DNA of 44,602 nucleotides from Firmicutes bacterium UBA5774 (GCA_002418625.1 DIEM01000041.1:1-44602); one strand, 5' to 3'. Shown: positions 1-8,156, numbered from the stretch's first letter. The notes: a model not told the origin generated them from the sequence alone. Translations and numbers: made by a program.

Positions 1-1
1 G

Positions 2-538
2 GCAGCCGAGGTCCGGGATATCGTTGCTCAGGGCAAGGGTATACTGCCAAAGGGCTCGCCCAAATTGGGCTGCCATTTCACGCCGCTTTGCGTCCCTTGG
101 ATAGACCGCATGTTCCGTGAGAATGGTGTCTCGCTTTCCTTCAGCAGCCATGTCTCGTTTTTCAAAAGGGAATTCCTTCCTTTCAGTTCGGCGGATCCCT
201 ATAAAATGGCGGCCCAGCTATGGCTGCGGCATCCCAACAGCGTGAATCTGGGGTTTCATGTTGAATTGATGACTGAGATGCTGAAGGAATATGATATCGA
301 CGCCATGCTTTATGGCTTCTTCTCGTTCGACCGATGGCTGGGATCCTATCAGAGCATGACGCTGCAGACGATCGAGGACAATACCGGGATCAGGCACTTC
401 TATATAGAAGGGGATTTCTGGGAAGACCGGAATTACAAGAAAACGGATCGAAAGGGCCGCATAGAAAGCATAGCCTATTTCCTTAAAACGAATAAAATGT
501 TCATTGACTCGGAATATACCGATCAGCAGAAGGATTGA
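2..538 (+). CDS. 2-hydroxyacyl-CoA dehydratase family subunit, C-terminal part
   Basis: The reading frame is open from base 2, so the gene begins upstream of the window; only the last 178 residues are visible. The C-terminal pattern fits HgdB/FldB/FldC-like subunits of 2-hydroxyacyl-CoA dehydratases (or the related benzoyl-CoA reductase subunits): a run around YIEGDFWEDR followed by an arginine-rich helix and IESIAYFLK is typical of the family's end. These proteins bind a [4Fe-4S] cluster and eliminate water from 2-hydroxyacyl-CoA after one-electron activation. The cluster cysteines would mostly lie in the missing part. It is 15 bp upstream of the TetR gene and on the same strand, so it may share a transcript with the CoA ligase and radical SAM genes downstream. 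The substrate cannot be told. Confidence 0.7.
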   Translation, partial: AAEVRDIVAQGKGILPKGSPKLGCHFTPLCVPWIDRMFRENGVSLSFSSHVSFFKREFLPFSSADPYKMAAQLWLRHPNSVNLGFHVELMTEMLKEYDIDAMLYGFFSFDRWLGSYQSMTLQTIEDNTGIRHFYIEGDFWEDRNYKKTDRKGRIESIAYFLKTNKMFIDSEYTDQQKD

Positions 539-553
539 CGGGAGAAGAGGTAT

Positions 554-1141
554 ATGGCACGGAACAAGATCATCAGCAGCAAAGAAGCTATAATCGATAC
601 TTCTTTGAACATTATAAATGAGGAAGGCGTCAATTCGCTTTCGATCCGAAAAATAGCGTCTCGCATGAACGTATCCAGTATGACGCTCTATAATTATGTC
701 GAAAACGTCGATGACATCAAAAAAGAGGTCGTCATTGAAGGCTTCAGAAAGCTTTATAAAGAATCCTACTGCGCGCTGTTGTCGGTCAAGAAGCATGATG
801 GCAGCATCCATATGAGGGAGGGCTGCATCGATCTTGCGAGAGTTTTATTTAAATTTGGCTGCGAGTATCATGGATTATTTCAGCTCATGTTTTGCAGCAG
901 TGACGGGAAATTTAGAAATGATGCTGAAATACTGCCGTTTTACGGATATTTTGCCAATCTGCTGAGGCGGAAGGGAACAGGCAGGAATGCCGCTGATCAT
1001 AACCGGACACTGCAGATGCTGGACCACATCGCTAAAAATCTCATCCTCGAACGGATCCAGGGTGTTCATGCCTACACTGCCGAAGAGTATGAAGCATACA
1101 TAGAAGTATTTGTATCAAAGATGTTTGATAATGAAAAATGA
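554..1141 (+). CDS. TetR/AcrR family transcriptional regulator
   Basis: This 195-residue protein has the TetR N-terminal helix-turn-helix: a helix ending in IINEEGVNSLS, then IRKIASRMNVSSMTLYNYVEN (residues about 30-50), which matches the recognition-helix signature of the family. The remaining 140 residues are the expected all-helical ligand-binding and dimerisation domain and show no recognisable ligand specificity. A GGAGAAGAGG ribosome binding site lies just before the ATG. The gene sits between an acyl-CoA dehydratase-type subunit and the radical SAM/CoA ligase genes, so it is likely their local repressor, possibly responding to an acyl-CoA or to the substrate. No operator can be assigned because the operon promoter is probably upstream of the window. 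Confidence 0.85.
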   Translation: MARNKIISSKEAIIDTSLNIINEEGVNSLSIRKIASRMNVSSMTLYNYVENVDDIKKEVVIEGFRKLYKESYCALLSVKKHDGSIHMREGCIDLARVLFKFGCEYHGLFQLMFCSSDGKFRNDAEILPFYGYFANLLRRKGTGRNAADHNRTLQMLDHIAKNLILERIQGVHAYTAEEYEAYIEVFVSKMFDNEK

Positions 1142-1151
1142 GGGAGCCGCT

Positions 1152-2480
1152 TTGAGGAAAATCATTGCTGAAACCGAGAGCCTGTGCCCGTATTGTCTTG
1201 GGAAAATTCCGGCACGATATATAGAGCGCGAAGGACAGATTTTCTTAGAGAAAGAATGTGAAACGCACGGCGTATTCGAAACGCTATTCTGGCGCGATGC
1301 GGCTATGTACCATGAATGGACTGCGCAGTCCAGCCATGCGGAAAAACAGGCGTCGGGAATATCGCCAAATCTTGGATGCCCCTATGATTGCGGCATATGC
1401 AGCGAGCACGAGGGTGGAGTCTGTACGGCGATCCTTGAGATCACCTATCGCTGCAATCTTGATTGCAGCATCTGTTTTGCCGATGCGACCCACGCCGGCT
1501 ACGAACCGGATCTGCTGGAGATTGAAAAGCTGTACCGGACTGCAAGGCACTATGGCGGACAATGCTCGATCCAGTTGAGCGGAGGCGAGCCGACGATCAG
1601 AAACGATCTGCCTGATATTATAAAGATTGGGAAATCGATGGGATTTCCGCATATACAAGTCAATACAAACGGATTGCGGCTCGCGGATTCTCCGGGTTAT
1701 GCGCAGGAACTTAAAAATGCCGGCGCGGATTTGATCTATCTTCAGTTTGACGCGGCAGACGACCGTGTCTACGAGCGGATCAGAGGCAGAAAGCTGCTTG
1801 CTTCCAAGATTTCCGCCATAGAAAATTGCAGGAAAGCTAAATTGGGCGTCCTGCTGGTGCCGACGATCGTTCCGGGCATGAATCTGCATCTGCTCGGGGA
1901 TATAATCGAATTCGCGAAAGCCCATATGCCTGTGGTCAAGGGAATCCATTTCCAGCCTGTCAGTTATTTTGGGCGTTATGAGAACTTCATGCCGGATAAT
2001 GAAAAGAGATGCAGTCTGAGTGATGTGATCCATGGGATCGAGCATCAAACCGGAGGGGAAATCAAAATGGACCAGTTTGTGCCGCGCAAGAGATTCGATC
2101 CCCACTGCGCATTCAGCGGTGTTTTCTATCTGACGGAAAAGGGCAGCCTGGCCGGCATTACAAAGGATGAGTCGCAGCAGCGCGTTCAGGAGCCTGTCGA
2201 TTACGCCGCGAATGCCAACAAGTATACAAACGCGCTCTGGCGCATGCATGAAAATAATGAGACTGCCTTCGGCCGGAGTCCCATGGAGCGTTTCAGGGAA
2301 CGGCTCAAAAATTACTCGCTTAGTATAACAGGAATGGGATTCCAGGACGCATGGAACATCGACCTGGGACGATTGAGAGGCTGCTGCGTGCATGTGATCG
2401 GCAGCGGCGGCCGTTCGATACCGCTTTGCGCATTCCATCTGACCAGCGTGTCGGGAGAGAGATTATACCGCAATGAATGA
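1152..2480 (+). CDS. Radical SAM protein, TrsS / tetraether-synthase-like family (copy 1)
   Basis: With the TTG at 1152 the protein has 442 residues. GAGGGA at 1140-1145 is a suitable ribosome binding site for it; an ATG at 1131 inside the TetR end is the alternative. Four cysteine groups are visible: CPYC at residues 12-15 with C-ETHG at 36-40 (zinc-ribbon or rubredoxin-like), GCPYDCGIC at 75-83, and the radical SAM CNLDCSIC at 101-108 (CxxxCxxC). SGGEPT follows, then a TIM-barrel stretch with VNTNGLRL and HFQPVSYFGRY. This architecture matches COG1964-type enzymes, which include archaeal tetraether lipid synthase, MJ0619-like methyltransferases and the bacterial radical SAM (seleno)protein TrsS. 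The reaction here is unknown. It overlaps its paralogue by 8 nt (ATGAATGA) and precedes a PaaK-like CoA ligase. Confidence 0.82.
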   Translation: MRKIIAETESLCPYCLGKIPARYIEREGQIFLEKECETHGVFETLFWRDAAMYHEWTAQSSHAEKQASGISPNLGCPYDCGICSEHEGGVCTAILEITYRCNLDCSICFADATHAGYEPDLLEIEKLYRTARHYGGQCSIQLSGGEPTIRNDLPDIIKIGKSMGFPHIQVNTNGLRLADSPGYAQELKNAGADLIYLQFDAADDRVYERIRGRKLLASKISAIENCRKAKLGVLLVPTIVPGMNLHLLGDIIEFAKAHMPVVKGIHFQPVSYFGRYENFMPDNEKRCSLSDVIHGIEHQTGGEIKMDQFVPRKRFDPHCAFSGVFYLTEKGSLAGITKDESQQRVQEPVDYAANANKYTNALWRMHENNETAFGRSPMERFRERLKNYSLSITGMGFQDAWNIDLGRLRGCCVHVIGSGGRSIPLCAFHLTSVSGERLYRNE

Positions 2481-3741
2481 TATCATTTATTATACTTACA
2501 GCTTCTGTCCTGAATGTCTGCGTGAAACGGTTGCCGAAATCATCTCGGCAGACGGAGAAGTCTATTTGCGCAAAAAATGTCCGGAGCACGGAGAATTTAT
2601 GACTCTGATCTGGCAGGATGATGCGGAAGCATTCCTGGAATGGATGGAGGCCGGCGGGATCGACGTCAAAGATCTGCCGCGTTCTGTCGATGCATTGGAG
2701 CGGAAGCGGAATTACCGATGTCGCCTTGAACCATCCAATGGAAAGCAGCCGACCACCGCCGCGCTGATGGTGACGGCAAAGTGCAATCTTTCGTGTCCTG
2801 TTTGTTTTACAAAATCAATGGACGGCAAGGAGGCGGAGCCTTCCCTTGAGGAATTGAAGCGCCTGCTCGACAACTATAAAGACTTTGCGGGAGAAGGCGC
2901 GCCGCTGGAGTTTTGCGGCGGCGAGCCGACGACGCGCCCGGACATCTTTCAACTGGCTGAATATGCCCGCTCCGTCGGATTCGACTATATCCAGCTGAAT
3001 ACCAACGGAATACGCCTTGCCGGGGAATCAGACTATTGCCGGAAGCTCAAGGATAGCGGCATAACGACGGTCTACCTCGGCTTTGACGGAATTGATGACA
3101 ATGTATATCGCTACAAATATTCCGCGGATCTTTTTGATACTAAAAGAGAGGCGATAAAAAATTGTGTGAAGGCCGGACTGGCCATAGTACTTGTTCCGTG
3201 CATCATTCCCGGTGTCAATGATGATCAGCTGGGCGCCATCATCAGGATCGCCAAGGAAGGCATGCCATCGGTAAAGGGCGTCTATTTTCAGCCGATCAGC
3301 TATTTCGGATGTTATCCGTCCGATGGCCGTCAGCGTATAACGATTCCCGAAATCATGAGGAGAATCGAAAGCCAGACTGGCGGAGAAATAAATGCGTCGG
3401 ATTTTCTTCCGGGAAATTACGAGCATCCATTATGCTCATTCCAAGGCATTTTCCTCAAGGACAGGAATAACAGCCTCAAAGCGTTGACCAGGCTGGATAA
3501 GAGGCAATTGAACGAACACAATTTTATTCGGATAAGAAACAATGCGAAATATCTTTGGAGCGAGAGCAATCAGAGTTATCTGACCATTGGCGGCATGGCG
3601 TTCCAGGACGTGTGGAACTATGACAGCCAAAGGACCGGCAGGTGCTCGATACAGATCATTGGCAGGAATGGCAGCCTGGTCCCGTTATGCGCAAAATACC
3701 TGACGAGCGCCGCCGGCCGACGTGTCCTGCATGAAGAGTGA
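2473..3741 (+). CDS. Radical SAM protein, TrsS-like paralogue (copy 2)
   Basis: This 422-residue protein is a clear paralogue of the preceding gene: CPEC at residues 12-15, CPEH at 36-39, the radical SAM CNLSCPVC at 104-111, then CGGEPTTRPD, LNTNGIRLA, VLVPCIIPGVN and YFQPISYFGCY in the same order. It lacks the GCPYDCGIC motif that copy 1 carries before the radical SAM cluster; only one cysteine (C83) remains in that stretch. The two copies have probably specialised, one with an extra metal or substrate-holding cysteine group and one without. The start ATG overlaps the stop of copy 1, so translation is coupled. Residues that would bind SAM appear intact. The substrate is unknown; the neighbouring CoA ligase suggests an acyl or lipid-like molecule, which is inference. 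Confidence 0.82.
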   Translation: MNDIIYYTYSFCPECLRETVAEIISADGEVYLRKKCPEHGEFMTLIWQDDAEAFLEWMEAGGIDVKDLPRSVDALERKRNYRCRLEPSNGKQPTTAALMVTAKCNLSCPVCFTKSMDGKEAEPSLEELKRLLDNYKDFAGEGAPLEFCGGEPTTRPDIFQLAEYARSVGFDYIQLNTNGIRLAGESDYCRKLKDSGITTVYLGFDGIDDNVYRYKYSADLFDTKREAIKNCVKAGLAIVLVPCIIPGVNDDQLGAIIRIAKEGMPSVKGVYFQPISYFGCYPSDGRQRITIPEIMRRIESQTGGEINASDFLPGNYEHPLCSFQGIFLKDRNNSLKALTRLDKRQLNEHNFIRIRNNAKYLWSESNQSYLTIGGMAFQDVWNYDSQRTGRCSIQIIGRNGSLVPLCAKYLTSAAGRRVLHEE

Positions 3742-3756
3742 AGGGGAGAAATGAGC

Positions 3757-5115
3757 ATGAGTGTACATTTGCAGGAAGGGCTGTATCGTATTTGCCGGGA
3801 GCGGATAGCGCGCGACGATGCATATCGCGCGGTTTTCGGAAACCTTGCAGACAGCGGAAATGATGCCTTGAAGTTCAGCGATTATAGAGATTACAGGCTT
3901 CGGGAGACATTGAAGCATGTCTATCAAAACAGCGTATTCTATCGCAAACTCTTTGATGAACATTCGATAGTGCTTTCAGAGATCAATACCATTGACGATT
4001 TGGGAAAGCTGCCATTCACCGATCCAGGGGATCTGGCGTCGGGCGGGTATGATTTTTTGTGCGTTTCCCAGGGCGATGTCGAAAAACAGGTCACCTTTTT
4101 GAGCAGCGGAACAACCGGAATCAAGAAGAAGGTATTCTTTTCCGCTGCGGATGTCAGGACCATACTGCGTTTTTTAAGCGCAGGAATGAATTCTGTCACA
4201 CATGATACGGCAACTGTTCATATAATTCTGCCCAATTCCCATGGTCGCGGCATCGGCGAACTTCTCTCCAATTCACTCAAAATCGCCGGATTTGATCCTT
4301 ATGTCACGGATATGACGTGGTCAAGCGAAAGGCAGATCGATCTTGTCAAGGAAAAACACCCAAATGTCATTTTTGGAAATACTCGGTCGATTTATCGAAT
4401 GACGAAAGAAATGACCAGATCGGTGGATCTTTCACAGCTGGGTGTCGATGTGATATTTTTGACCATGGAACACGCATCAGCGGCGATGGTCCGCAATCTT
4501 GAGAAAGCATGGAAGTGCCGTGTCTGCATGCATTACGGCCTGGCTGAGATGGGATGGGGCCTTGCCGTGGAATGCGCGCATGCTCCGGGCTACCATTATA
4601 ATGAAATGGATGTCATCGCAGAAGTCGTCGATCCAAAAACCGGAAAAGTTCTTGAGAACGGGCAGGAAGGCGAACTGGTCTTCACATCCATTGGAAGGGA
4701 AGCCATGCCGCTGATCCGATACAGGAGCCATGATATCGCAACGTTGATGAACGGACCATGCGCCTGCGGCCGGACGCTTCAGCGCATTGGCTATGTCAGG
4801 AAGCGGATGGAATCGACGATTACGACCCCGGGCGGCAAAGAAATCACGCCGGCGCTTCTTGACGAGGTATTATATGCATTTGATGATGTCATAGACTACA
4901 GCGCGCATATTGACTACAAGACAGGCAGGGGGGCTTTGTCCCTGTCCGTGGAACTTCTCGATCGGCATGAGGATATTCAGAAAAGAATATCACAGACTGT
5001 GGCTGACTTTTGCGTATACCATCTTGGAATGGACCTGCCCGCCATTGAATATCTCGAAAAAGGCGCACTGAGCGCGATGTGCGGTGAAAAAAAGCTGATC
5101 CGGGCGATAGATTAG
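3757..5115 (+). CDS. PaaK-like AMP-dependent CoA ligase (DVU_1553-like)
   Basis: This is a 452-residue adenylate-forming enzyme of the phenylacetate-CoA ligase type. The phosphate-binding motif SSGTTG lies near residue 115, the A5-like motif YGLAEMG near residue 260, and GELVFTSIGREAMPLIRYR near residue 310, followed by CACGRTLQRIGYVRKRMES. It should activate a carboxylic acid with ATP to the acyl-adenylate and then the CoA thioester. The ATG at 3757 has AGGGGAG at a sensible distance of 8 nt; the ATG at 3751 is only 2 nt from it. It is 15 nt after the second radical SAM gene. Pairing of TrsS-like radical SAM proteins with this ligase type is, from memory, seen in Desulfovibrio, so a functional module is likely. 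Its acid substrate is not evident. Confidence 0.8.
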   Translation: MSVHLQEGLYRICRERIARDDAYRAVFGNLADSGNDALKFSDYRDYRLRETLKHVYQNSVFYRKLFDEHSIVLSEINTIDDLGKLPFTDPGDLASGGYDFLCVSQGDVEKQVTFLSSGTTGIKKKVFFSAADVRTILRFLSAGMNSVTHDTATVHIILPNSHGRGIGELLSNSLKIAGFDPYVTDMTWSSERQIDLVKEKHPNVIFGNTRSIYRMTKEMTRSVDLSQLGVDVIFLTMEHASAAMVRNLEKAWKCRVCMHYGLAEMGWGLAVECAHAPGYHYNEMDVIAEVVDPKTGKVLENGQEGELVFTSIGREAMPLIRYRSHDIATLMNGPCACGRTLQRIGYVRKRMESTITTPGGKEITPALLDEVLYAFDDVIDYSAHIDYKTGRGALSLSVELLDRHEDIQKRISQTVADFCVYHLGMDLPAIEYLEKGALSAMCGEKKLIRAID

Positions 5116-5160
5116 GTTGTGAGAGCAGTTCGAAGCCGAACATGGCCGCTGTCATCTTCT

Positions 5161-6177
5161 TTATAGTTCAACGACAACCCTTCCCTTTACTTTTCCCTTT
5201 AGTATATTCTGCAAGACCTCGGGAACTTCGCTCAAAGACACTGTGCGGTAAAGCTCCGGCAGTGCCGGGATCTCCCAATCGTTTGCAAGGCGATCCCACA
5301 TCAGGCGCCTAAAGTCTGCCGAGCATCCAACTGAATCAACGCCGTATAACGTGACGCCTTTCAGGATGAACGGATATACGGATGTATGAAGCTCGCCGCC
5401 TGAGACATTGCCGCAGGCTGCGACACAGCCGTCATGATGCGTTGTCTTCAAGACGGTGGCGAGTGTATTGCCGCCGACACTATCGACTGTAGCGATCCAC
5501 CTTGGTTTTTTCAGCAGTTTATTCGAATGATCATCGATTTCTTTGCGGTCGATCACTTCAAAGGCGCCCATTTTCTTAAGCAGCGCGCTTTCTTCCAATT
5601 TGCCCGTGGATGCAAATATGGTGTATCCCAGCTTTGAAAATAACTGCACAGCGCAGCTTCCAACGCCTCCGGACGCTCCGGTGATAAGTATATTGCCATC
5701 AGACGGTTTCACACCATGCTTTTCGATTAGTTTATAGGCGCACATTGCGGCTGTCAGGCCGGCTGTTCCGTATTCCATGCTTTTGCGAAGCGATATTTGC
5801 GCAGGAAGCTTTATCGGCAAGGTGGAAGGCACCCTGATGTATTCCTGGAATCCGCCGGAGCGCGACATACCAAAGTCAGCGCCGGTCACGACGACATGAT
5901 CTCCTTCCTGGAATGTCGGATCGGTGCTCGATACGACTATGCCGGCGGCATCGACTCCGGGTGTATGGGGATATTTTTGCGTCACGCCTTTATTGCCGAT
6001 CGAAGATAGCGCGTCCTTATAATTTACAGATGAGTAGGATACTTGTATTGTGACTTCGCCTTCAGGCAATTCGCAGATTTTTTTGTCTGTTATCCGGCAA
6101 TCGTAGGAACCGTCCCGCTCAAAAACGGTCAATGCCTTGAATAGCGTAGATTCGTCTAAAATGGTGCCAGTTATCAT
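5161..6177 (-). CDS. YhdH/AcuI-type medium-chain reductase (acryloyl-CoA reductase / quinone oxidoreductase family)
   Basis: This 338-residue zinc-independent medium-chain dehydrogenase/reductase shows the N-terminal GroES-like fold (YSSVNYKDALSS, residues about 42-53, and PGVDAAGIV) and the NADPH-binding motif GASGGVGSCAVQL. SVNYKD and the strong overall pattern are typical of the YhdH/YhfP/AcuI group, whose AcuI members reduce acryloyl-CoA to propionyl-CoA with NADPH. The start at 6177 is supported by AAGGAGG ten bases upstream; an in-frame ATG at 6273 has no such site. It converges with the CoA ligase 45 bp away with no terminator in between. Next to a dehydratase-type subunit, reduction of an enoyl-CoA is attractive, but the true substrate is unproven. 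Confidence 0.85.
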   Translation of the reverse strand: MITGTILDESTLFKALTVFERDGSYDCRITDKKICELPEGEVTIQVSYSSVNYKDALSSIGNKGVTQKYPHTPGVDAAGIVVSSTDPTFQEGDHVVVTGADFGMSRSGGFQEYIRVPSTLPIKLPAQISLRKSMEYGTAGLTAAMCAYKLIEKHGVKPSDGNILITGASGGVGSCAVQLFSKLGYTIFASTGKLEESALLKKMGAFEVIDRKEIDDHSNKLLKKPRWIATVDSVGGNTLATVLKTTHHDGCVAACGNVSGGELHTSVYPFILKGVTLYGVDSVGCSADFRRLMWDRLANDWEIPALPELYRTVSLSEVPEVLQNILKGKVKGRVVVEL

Positions 6178-6246
6178 AAACTTATAGCCTCCTTGATTTC
6201 TTTCAGGCTCATAAATCAGCCTCCATGTCATAGCGCATAAATCAAC

Positions 6247-6280
6247 TTTATCAATAATGGGGAGACCTTGCATTGATAAA
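6247..6280. promoter_or_regulatory. Inverted repeat, candidate operator upstream of the acuI-like gene
   Basis: Perfect 9-bp arms TTTATCAAT (6247-6255) and ATTGATAAA (6272-6280) are separated by 16 bp and lie 70-100 bp before the start of the minus-strand reductase. The arm spacing of 25 bp centre to centre would put both half-sites on nearly the same helix face. A minus-strand promoter-like TTGATA partly overlaps one arm. The binding protein is unknown; the TetR protein at 554 is one candidate. Confidence 0.45.
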
Positions 6281-6357
6281 TTGTTTTACGTGAAATTATA
6301 ATACCACATGAGCTCTTGTTCGGCTAGAAATTCTGATCTTTGGCGCGTAAAAAACGC

Positions 6358-6398
6358 AGTGGGATTGCAACGTCAAAAATATGGAGACAAATCCCACT
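6358..6398. repeat. 41-bp inverted repeat of unknown role
   Basis: AGTGGGATT (6358-6366) is repeated inverted as AATCCCACT (6390-6398) around a 23-bp spacer. It lies in the 330-bp gap between the divergent reductase and chemoreceptor genes. It could be an operator or a hairpin of a leader RNA. On the minus strand it is followed by GCG and a T-run, but no minus-strand gene lies upstream that would need termination. Confidence 0.35.
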
Positions 6399-6509
6399 AT
6401 TTTTGATATTGTGTAAGACATAAAAAATATTTGTTTCAGGACAAGGCAAATCCCGTCGTTCATTGCCTGAACAACAATTTGAAATCCGGTCAAGAAGGAA
6501 GTGGTATTT

Positions 6510-7331
6510 TTGTTGATAGGAAAAGAATATATCGAGCATTTTTTAGCGGTAGGGCCCTATCTGAAAGAGATTTTCGGAAAAGATTTAGTGGTTTGGGTGT
6601 CGGACCGGAACAGAGTCCTGGGATACTTCCCGGGTGAACATCTCAAAGTGCCGACGGATGATCTCCTGGCGAAGGATGATCCCATGCGCCTCGCGATGGA
6701 AAAAAGAAAGACGATGCGTGCCAATATACCGAAGGAAATGTTTGGCATTCCGTATAAAGAAATCGATAACCCGATATTCGATTCCAACAATAATGTCGTC
6801 GGCTGTATTTCAATCGGCATCAGTCTGGACCAGGAAACGAAAGTGGCAGGCGCTGCCGACAGCATCAGCGAAACAGTGGGCATCGTTGCAAATTCAGTCA
6901 AAGACATCGCTGCATCGGCTGAAAACATCAGGAACAGTGAGACGAAGCAGAGGGACAATATCAACGAAATCAATAATTTGACAAAAGAGATCAACAAAGT
7001 ATTATCATTTACGAAAAATATCACCGTTCAAACGAATTTGCTTGGAATAAACGCTGCCATTGAAGCAGCACGGGCAGGGGCGCACGGCGCCGGTTTCGGC
7101 GTCGTCGCCGACGAGATCCAGAAGCTTTCCATCGAATCTCTGGAAACCGCCAGGAATATCGAAGCATTGATCATGAAAATAAACAAGGCCAATGAGATAA
7201 CACTTTCAAGCTCCGAGTCGGCATGCATTACAACGGAAGCGCAGGTGGTCGCGACGGAAGCGGTGAGGACAAGAATCCTTGAATTGGAAAATATTTCCGA
7301 AGAACTCAAAAAGATTGCAAAAGATCTCTAA
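6510..7331 (+). CDS. Soluble methyl-accepting chemotaxis protein
   Basis: This 273-residue chemoreceptor has no membrane segment. Residues about 1-105 form a small sensor domain that ends in GCISIGISLDQE and resembles the heme- or ligand-binding N-terminal modules of short clostridial receptors. The rest is a shortened signalling coiled coil with the conserved hairpin tip NLLGINAAIEAARAG and GFGVVADEIQKLS, the CheA/CheW contact region. The TTG at 6510 is 9 nt after GAAGGAAG; the GTG at 6501 sits almost on that site and is less likely. Being cytoplasmic, it probably senses an internal metabolic or redox signal. No other chemotaxis gene lies nearby, and it appears to be a single-gene unit closed by the hairpin at 7394. 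Confidence 0.88.
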   Translation: MLIGKEYIEHFLAVGPYLKEIFGKDLVVWVSDRNRVLGYFPGEHLKVPTDDLLAKDDPMRLAMEKRKTMRANIPKEMFGIPYKEIDNPIFDSNNNVVGCISIGISLDQETKVAGAADSISETVGIVANSVKDIAASAENIRNSETKQRDNINEINNLTKEINKVLSFTKNITVQTNLLGINAAIEAARAGAHGAGFGVVADEIQKLSIESLETARNIEALIMKINKANEITLSSSESACITTEAQVVATEAVRTRILELENISEELKKIAKDL

Positions 7332-7393
7332 TTTATAGGGCGGCCGGATGGCCGCAGGATGTCCCGCAGTTTTATAAAATGAATATGATGATC

Positions 7394-7436
7394 ACGATCC
7401 GTTTGAGCAGATTCTATGCGTTTACGGATCGTTTTC
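7394..7436 (+). terminator. Rho-independent terminator after the chemoreceptor
   Basis: ACGATCCGT (7394-7402) pairs perfectly with ACGGATCGT (7424-7432), followed by TTTTC. A GCGGCC/GGCCGC hairpin (7340-7355) precedes it directly after the stop codon but has no T-run. Confidence 0.6.
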
Positions 7437-7518
7437 AATTTGAATTGCAATCTGTTCGAATCTGATGGCATGCCATTATCGTTCTGGAGGCCAATTTTCG
7501 ACGATGTAATATTTAACG

Positions 7519-7546
7519 TTGAAAATTACGAATAATTTAGTATAAT
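7519..7546 (+). promoter_or_regulatory. Sigma-A promoter of the toxin-antitoxin pair
   Basis: TTGAAA (7519-7524) and TATAAT (7541-7546) are 16 bp apart, 27 bp before the antitoxin start. Such a strong promoter fits an autorepressed toxin-antitoxin operon. No clear operator palindrome overlaps it. Confidence 0.65.
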
Positions 7547-7572
7547 ATAAGCAGCGAAAGAAGGTGACTTTT

Positions 7573-7827
7573 ATGCCGAATATCAAACCGGTTTCGGATT
7601 TGAGAAATTATAATTTGGTTTTGAAGGATGTTGCTGTGGGCGAGCCTGTTTTTTTAACAAAAAATGGAAGAGGGCGATATGCGATTATCGACATTGCCGA
7701 TTATGAAAAAACACATGCAGAAATCAAATTAATGAACGAGCTTAATGAGGGTCGCAAATCGGGCGAAGAAAATGGATGGATACTACATGAGGATGTTAAA
7801 GCATATTTTAAAGGAAAAGCAAAGTGA
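7573..7827 (+). CDS. Phd/YefM-type antitoxin
   Basis: This 84-residue protein has the Phd/YefM fold pattern: VSDLRNYNLVLKDVAVGEPVFLTKNGRGRYAIIDIADYEK in residues 5-45 covers the N-terminal DNA-binding and dimerisation part. The acidic and polar C-terminal tail would wrap the toxin. The ATG at 7573 is chosen because AGAAGGTG lies just upstream; an in-frame GTG at 7564 is part of that site. It overlaps the toxin gene by 4 nt (GTGA), as is usual for these pairs. It should neutralise the toxin and repress its own promoter at 7519. Confidence 0.88.
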   Translation: MPNIKPVSDLRNYNLVLKDVAVGEPVFLTKNGRGRYAIIDIADYEKTHAEIKLMNELNEGRKSGEENGWILHEDVKAYFKGKAK

Positions 7828-8156
7828 ATGAACTGCGTTATTCTCCTGAAGCCATGTGTGATCTTGAAGCGATATGGGACCATATTTTCAATGAACTGCA
7901 GAATCCCGCAGGCGCAAAAAATACCGTTGATAGAATACTGGATAAAATAGGAAAATTATCAGAGTTCCCGGAAATAGGTACCTCGTTAACGGTAGTCACG
8001 ACGCTTGAAAATAGTTATCGGTTTCTTGTGTGCGGAAACTATCTTGCATTTTATCGGATTGAAGAAGCTCTGGTAAGTGTCGACCGTATTTTGTTTGGCG
8101 GTCGTGATTATTTGCGGATTATATTTGGAGATCCAGCAGAATACGATCCGGAATAA
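7824..8156 (+). CDS. ParE/RelE-superfamily toxin
   Basis: This 110-residue protein shows the ParE/RelE pattern: RYSPEAMCDLEAIWDHIFNEL near the N-terminus (helix pair), a central FPEIG, then a beta-sheet with YRFLVCGNYLAFYRIEEALVSVDRILFGGRDYLRIIF, which is the typical toxin core. The Y-L-A-F-Y-R-I segment and the RD-Y-I end are more ParE-like (gyrase poisons) than RelE-like (mRNA interferases), but the two cannot be told apart with certainty from sequence. The gene starts with GTG, overlapping the antitoxin stop. The reading frame is complete and seems functional. Confidence 0.87.
   Translation: MNELRYSPEAMCDLEAIWDHIFNELQNPAGAKNTVDRILDKIGKLSEFPEIGTSLTVVTTLENSYRFLVCGNYLAFYRIEEALVSVDRILFGGRDYLRIIFGDPAEYDPE

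Noticed and set aside
1284..2438. 384-codon open frame on the minus strand
   Set aside because: It lies fully antisense to the first radical SAM gene, has no ribosome binding site or domain pattern, and follows from codon bias of the real gene.
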